Positions 62,139 to 64,000 of a stretch of 64,000 nucleotides of DNA are shown in pieces (position 1 is the stretch's first letter; each line of letters begins with the position of its first letter). The position numbers and the translations under genes were made by a program. Origin of the DNA: Thioalkalivibrio sp. XN8 (GTDB lineage: Bacteria; Pseudomonadota; Gammaproteobacteria; Steroidobacterales; XN24). The stretch covers positions 62,001-126,000 of the forward strand of contig NZ_JAALFH010000050.1 in NCBI RefSeq assembly GCF_011058255.1. Reading direction: 5' to 3'. The notes under the pieces were generated by a model. That model had not been told where the DNA came from. It saw only the letters and a program-made list of their open reading frames with translations, and ran no database searches.

Positions 62139-64000
62139 TCACGAACGGGGCGCGAAACCGCCGCCGCCCGGGGTCCGTATTTCCAGCTGGTCGCCGGGCT
62201 CCAGCATGGCGGCCGCGGTGCCGGCCAGCGTTTCCACCCGGCCGTCGCTCCGCAGGATCCGGTTGCGCCCCGGGGCGCCGTCCGCGCCGCCCGCCAGCCC
62301 GAAGGGCGCCACGACGCGGCGGTTGGCGATGATGGCTGCGGCCATGGGTTCGTTGAAACGCAGGCGGCGCACCACGCCGTCGCCGCCGTGCCAGCGGCCG
62401 GCGCCGCCCGAGCCCCGCCGCACGCCGAATTCTTCCACCCGCACCGGGTGGCGCAGCTCCAGGATCTCCGGGTCCGTTAGCCGGCTGTTGGTCATGTGGG
62501 TATGGACGGCGGAGGCGCCGTCGAAGCCGGGGCCTGCGCCCGCGCCGCCGCACAGCGTCTCGTAGTACTGGTGGCCGGCATTGCCGAAGCTCAGGTTGTT
62601 CATCGTCCCCTGGGAGGCGGCGACGACGCCCAGCGCCCCGAACAGCGCGTCCACCACGCACTGCGAGGTTTCCACGTTGCCGCCGGCGACCGCGGCGGGC
62701 CAGCCCGGGTTCAGCAGGCTGCCCGCCGGGATCACCAGCTCGAGCGGCTCCAGGCAGCCCTCGTTCAGCGGGATGTCGCGCCGGACCAGGCAGCGGAACA
62801 CGTACAGCACCGCCGCGCGACATACCGCCGCCGGGGCATTGAGGTTGCCGGCCGCCTGCGGCGAGGTGCCGCTGAAGTCGATCACTGCCCGGCGCCGCTG
62901 CCGGTCGATCCGGATCGCCACCCGCACCGTCTCGCCCCCGTCCATGCGCCAGCTGAACTCGCCGTCGGCCAGCGTGCCCAGGGCCTCGGCCACGGCCTCG
63001 GCCGCGTTGCGCTGGATGTGGCCCATGTAGGCGTTGACGACCTCGGCGCCGAACTCGGCCAGCATCTTCTCGAGCCCGGCGATCCCGCGCCGGTTGGCCG
63101 CCAGCTGCGCGCCGAGGTCGGCGAGGTTCTGGGCCGGGTTGCGCGCCGGCCAGCGGCCGCTGCCGAGCAACGCCAGCACCGCGGCCTCGTCCAGCCGTCC
63201 TCCGCGCACCAGCCGCTGGGCCCGGATGAGCACGCCTTCCTCGTCGACGTGCCGGCTGTCGGCCGGCATCGAGCCGGGCGTGCGACCGCCGATGTCGGCG
63301 TGGTGCGCCCGCGAGGCGACGTAGAGCGCGGGGCGGTCGCCGGCGCCGAAGAACGGCGTCACGACCGTGATGTCCGGCAGATGGGTGCCGCCCTCGTAGG
63401 GATCGTTCAGCACGAAGCTGTCCCCCGGCGCCATGTCGGCGGCGAAGCGCGCCATCACGGCGCGCACGCTCTCGCCCATGGAGCCCAGGTGCACCGGCAT
63501 GTGCGGCGCATTGGCGACCAGCCCGCCGGCCGGGTCGAACACCGCACAGGAGTAGTCCAGTCGCTCCTTGATGTTCACCGAGCTGGCGGTGTTCTGCAGC
63601 ACCGCGCCCATCTCCTCGGCGACATGCATGAAACGGTTGTTGAATACCTCCAGCAGGACTGGATCGACCCGCGTCGAAACCTTGCGTCGCGCCCGCCGGG
63701 CGGCGCGCTCGAGCAGCAGGTTGCCGTGCCGATCCACCCGGGCCTCCCAGCCCGGCGCGACCCAGGTCGTCGCGTTGCGTTCCGGCACCAGCGCGGGGCC
63801 CGGCAGGCGCTCGCCGGGCGCGAGCGTGCTGCGCGCCACCAGCGGCACGTCCTGCCAGCTGCCGCCGACCCAGGCGCGGCCGCTGCCGCGCGACCCGGCG
63901 GTGTCGGGCTCCGGGGCGCCTTCCGGCTCGCCGCCGCCGCCGCGGGCCTCCGCTTCCACCGACTCCAGCACCAGCGCCTGGGTGGGCACGAAGCCGAAGC
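62139..64000 (-). CDS. 5-oxoprolinase/hydantoinase (HyuA-HyuB fusion), 5' end outside the window
   Basis: About 620 residues are visible and the frame is still open at the window edge. The first 100 or so ([33 protein letters not shown] cut by a loop) are the end of a HyuA-like ATP-dependent half. From about 105 ([21 protein letters not shown]) a full HyuB domain follows, with [31 protein letters not shown] and the C-terminal [14 protein letters not shown]. The fused order is that of OPLAH-type 5-oxoprolinases of about 1200 residues, which convert 5-oxoproline to glutamate with ATP. Confidence 0.9.
   Translation of the reverse strand, partial: FGFVPTQALVLESVEAEARGGGGEPEGAPEPDTAGSRGSGRAWVGGSWQDVPLVARSTLAPGERLPGPALVPERNATTWVAPGWEARVDRHGNLLLERAARRARRKVSTRVDPVLLEVFNNRFMHVAEEMGAVLQNTASSVNIKERLDYSCAVFDPAGGLVANAPHMPVHLGSMGESVRAVMARFAADMAPGDSFVLNDPYEGGTHLPDITVVTPFFGAGDRPALYVASRAHHADIGGRTPGSMPADSRHVDEEGVLIRAQRLVRGGRLDEAAVLALLGSGRWPARNPAQNLADLGAQLAANRRGIAGLEKMLAEFGAEVVNAYMGHIQRNAAEAVAEALGTLADGEFSWRMDGGETVRVAIRIDRQRRRAVIDFSGTSPQAAGNLNAPAAVCRAAVLYVFRCLVRRDIPLNEGCLEPLELVIPAGSLLNPGWPAAVAGGNVETSQCVVDALFGALGVVAASQGTMNNLSFGNAGHQYYETLCGGAGAGPGFDGASAVHTHMTNSRLTDPEILELRHPVRVEEFGVRRGSGGAGRWHGGDGVVRRLRFNEPMAAAIIANRRVVAPFGLAGGADGAPGRNRILRSDGRVETLAGTAAAMLEPGDQLEIRTPGGGGFAPRS

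Noticed and set aside
1-64000. tRNA genes, rRNA genes or CRISPR arrays
   Set aside because: I saw no cloverleaf-like sequences with CCA ends, no rRNA stretches and no regularly spaced repeats, although a covariance-model scan was not possible.

Overview
The window is GC-rich, densely coded DNA from a bacterial chromosome. About 59 protein genes sit on both strands, many joined by ATGA, GTGA or TTGA stop/start overlaps. The gene set (TtcA, LipA, GreB, SohB, AqpZ, a znu zinc importer, DUF3144, a PA0069-type radical SAM protein, and several secreted M16, M3 and S9 peptidases) points to a free-living gammaproteobacterium. It could be near the Xanthomonadales/Chromatiales/Woeseiales groups, but I cannot fix the genus. 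I saw no rRNA, tRNA, CRISPR array or intact transposon.

Layout, left part. 1-2.8 kb: a minus-strand operon znuA-znuC-znuB, then a Trm112-like protein and a cut-off possible lipoprotein. 2.9-7.6 kb: ttcA, an RRM protein, a large MscS-type channel and an SDR. 7.6-10.8 kb: an integrase-arm/TM miniprotein, an alpha/beta hydrolase and an ABC1/UbiB-like kinase. 10.9-11.8 kb: an AT-rich promoter island driving an HTH/membrane-protein pair. 11.9-17.2 kb: aquaporin, EamA transporter, DUF6231, DUF819, an OYE-family oxidoreductase and DUF3144. 17.2-22.2 kb: two large secreted metallopeptidases. 22.3-26 kb: a UvrD-like helicase, a polyphosphate-glucokinase-like ROK protein and a hydrolase. 26-28.8 kb: a PLD-VTT fusion with an EEP phosphatase/nuclease. 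28.9-31.1 kb: a tight four-gene operon of unknown role.

Layout, right part. 31-37 kb: prolyl oligopeptidase lipoprotein, acyl-CoA dehydrogenase, a repeat-filled gap, greB with a winged-helix regulator, and isocitrate dehydrogenase. 37.2-41 kb: a two-gene operon of a SLOG protein with two TM pairs and a TIR-TM-TPR protein. 41-48 kb: alcohol dehydrogenase, YugP-type peptidase, a Fur-box-controlled iron importer lacking its ATPase gene, lipA and a radical SAM protein. 48-53.8 kb: Fic protein with repeat operators, HDAC-like amidohydrolase, SohB, SDR and a Calx-beta/CFI-box protein. 53.9-64 kb: CHAD, rhomboid, EamA, FAD oxidoreductase, a PLP enzyme, a cysteine-free glutaredoxin-DUF3429 fusion, an orphan tail-sheath-like protein coupled to a GGCT-like protein, and a 5-oxoprolinase/hydantoinase cut by the window edge.

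The best candidate for an undescribed system is the SLOG-4TM plus TIR-TPR pair at 37.2-41.0 kb. Thoeris defence pairs a TIR NADase with an effector that senses the resulting ADP-ribose signal, through a SLOG domain in type I. Here the SLOG domain is attached to membrane helices with a SLATT-like layout, and the TIR enzyme is itself membrane-anchored. That suggests a Thoeris-like or stress-signalling module with a membrane-acting effector. This is inference from domain logic, not a demonstrated function.
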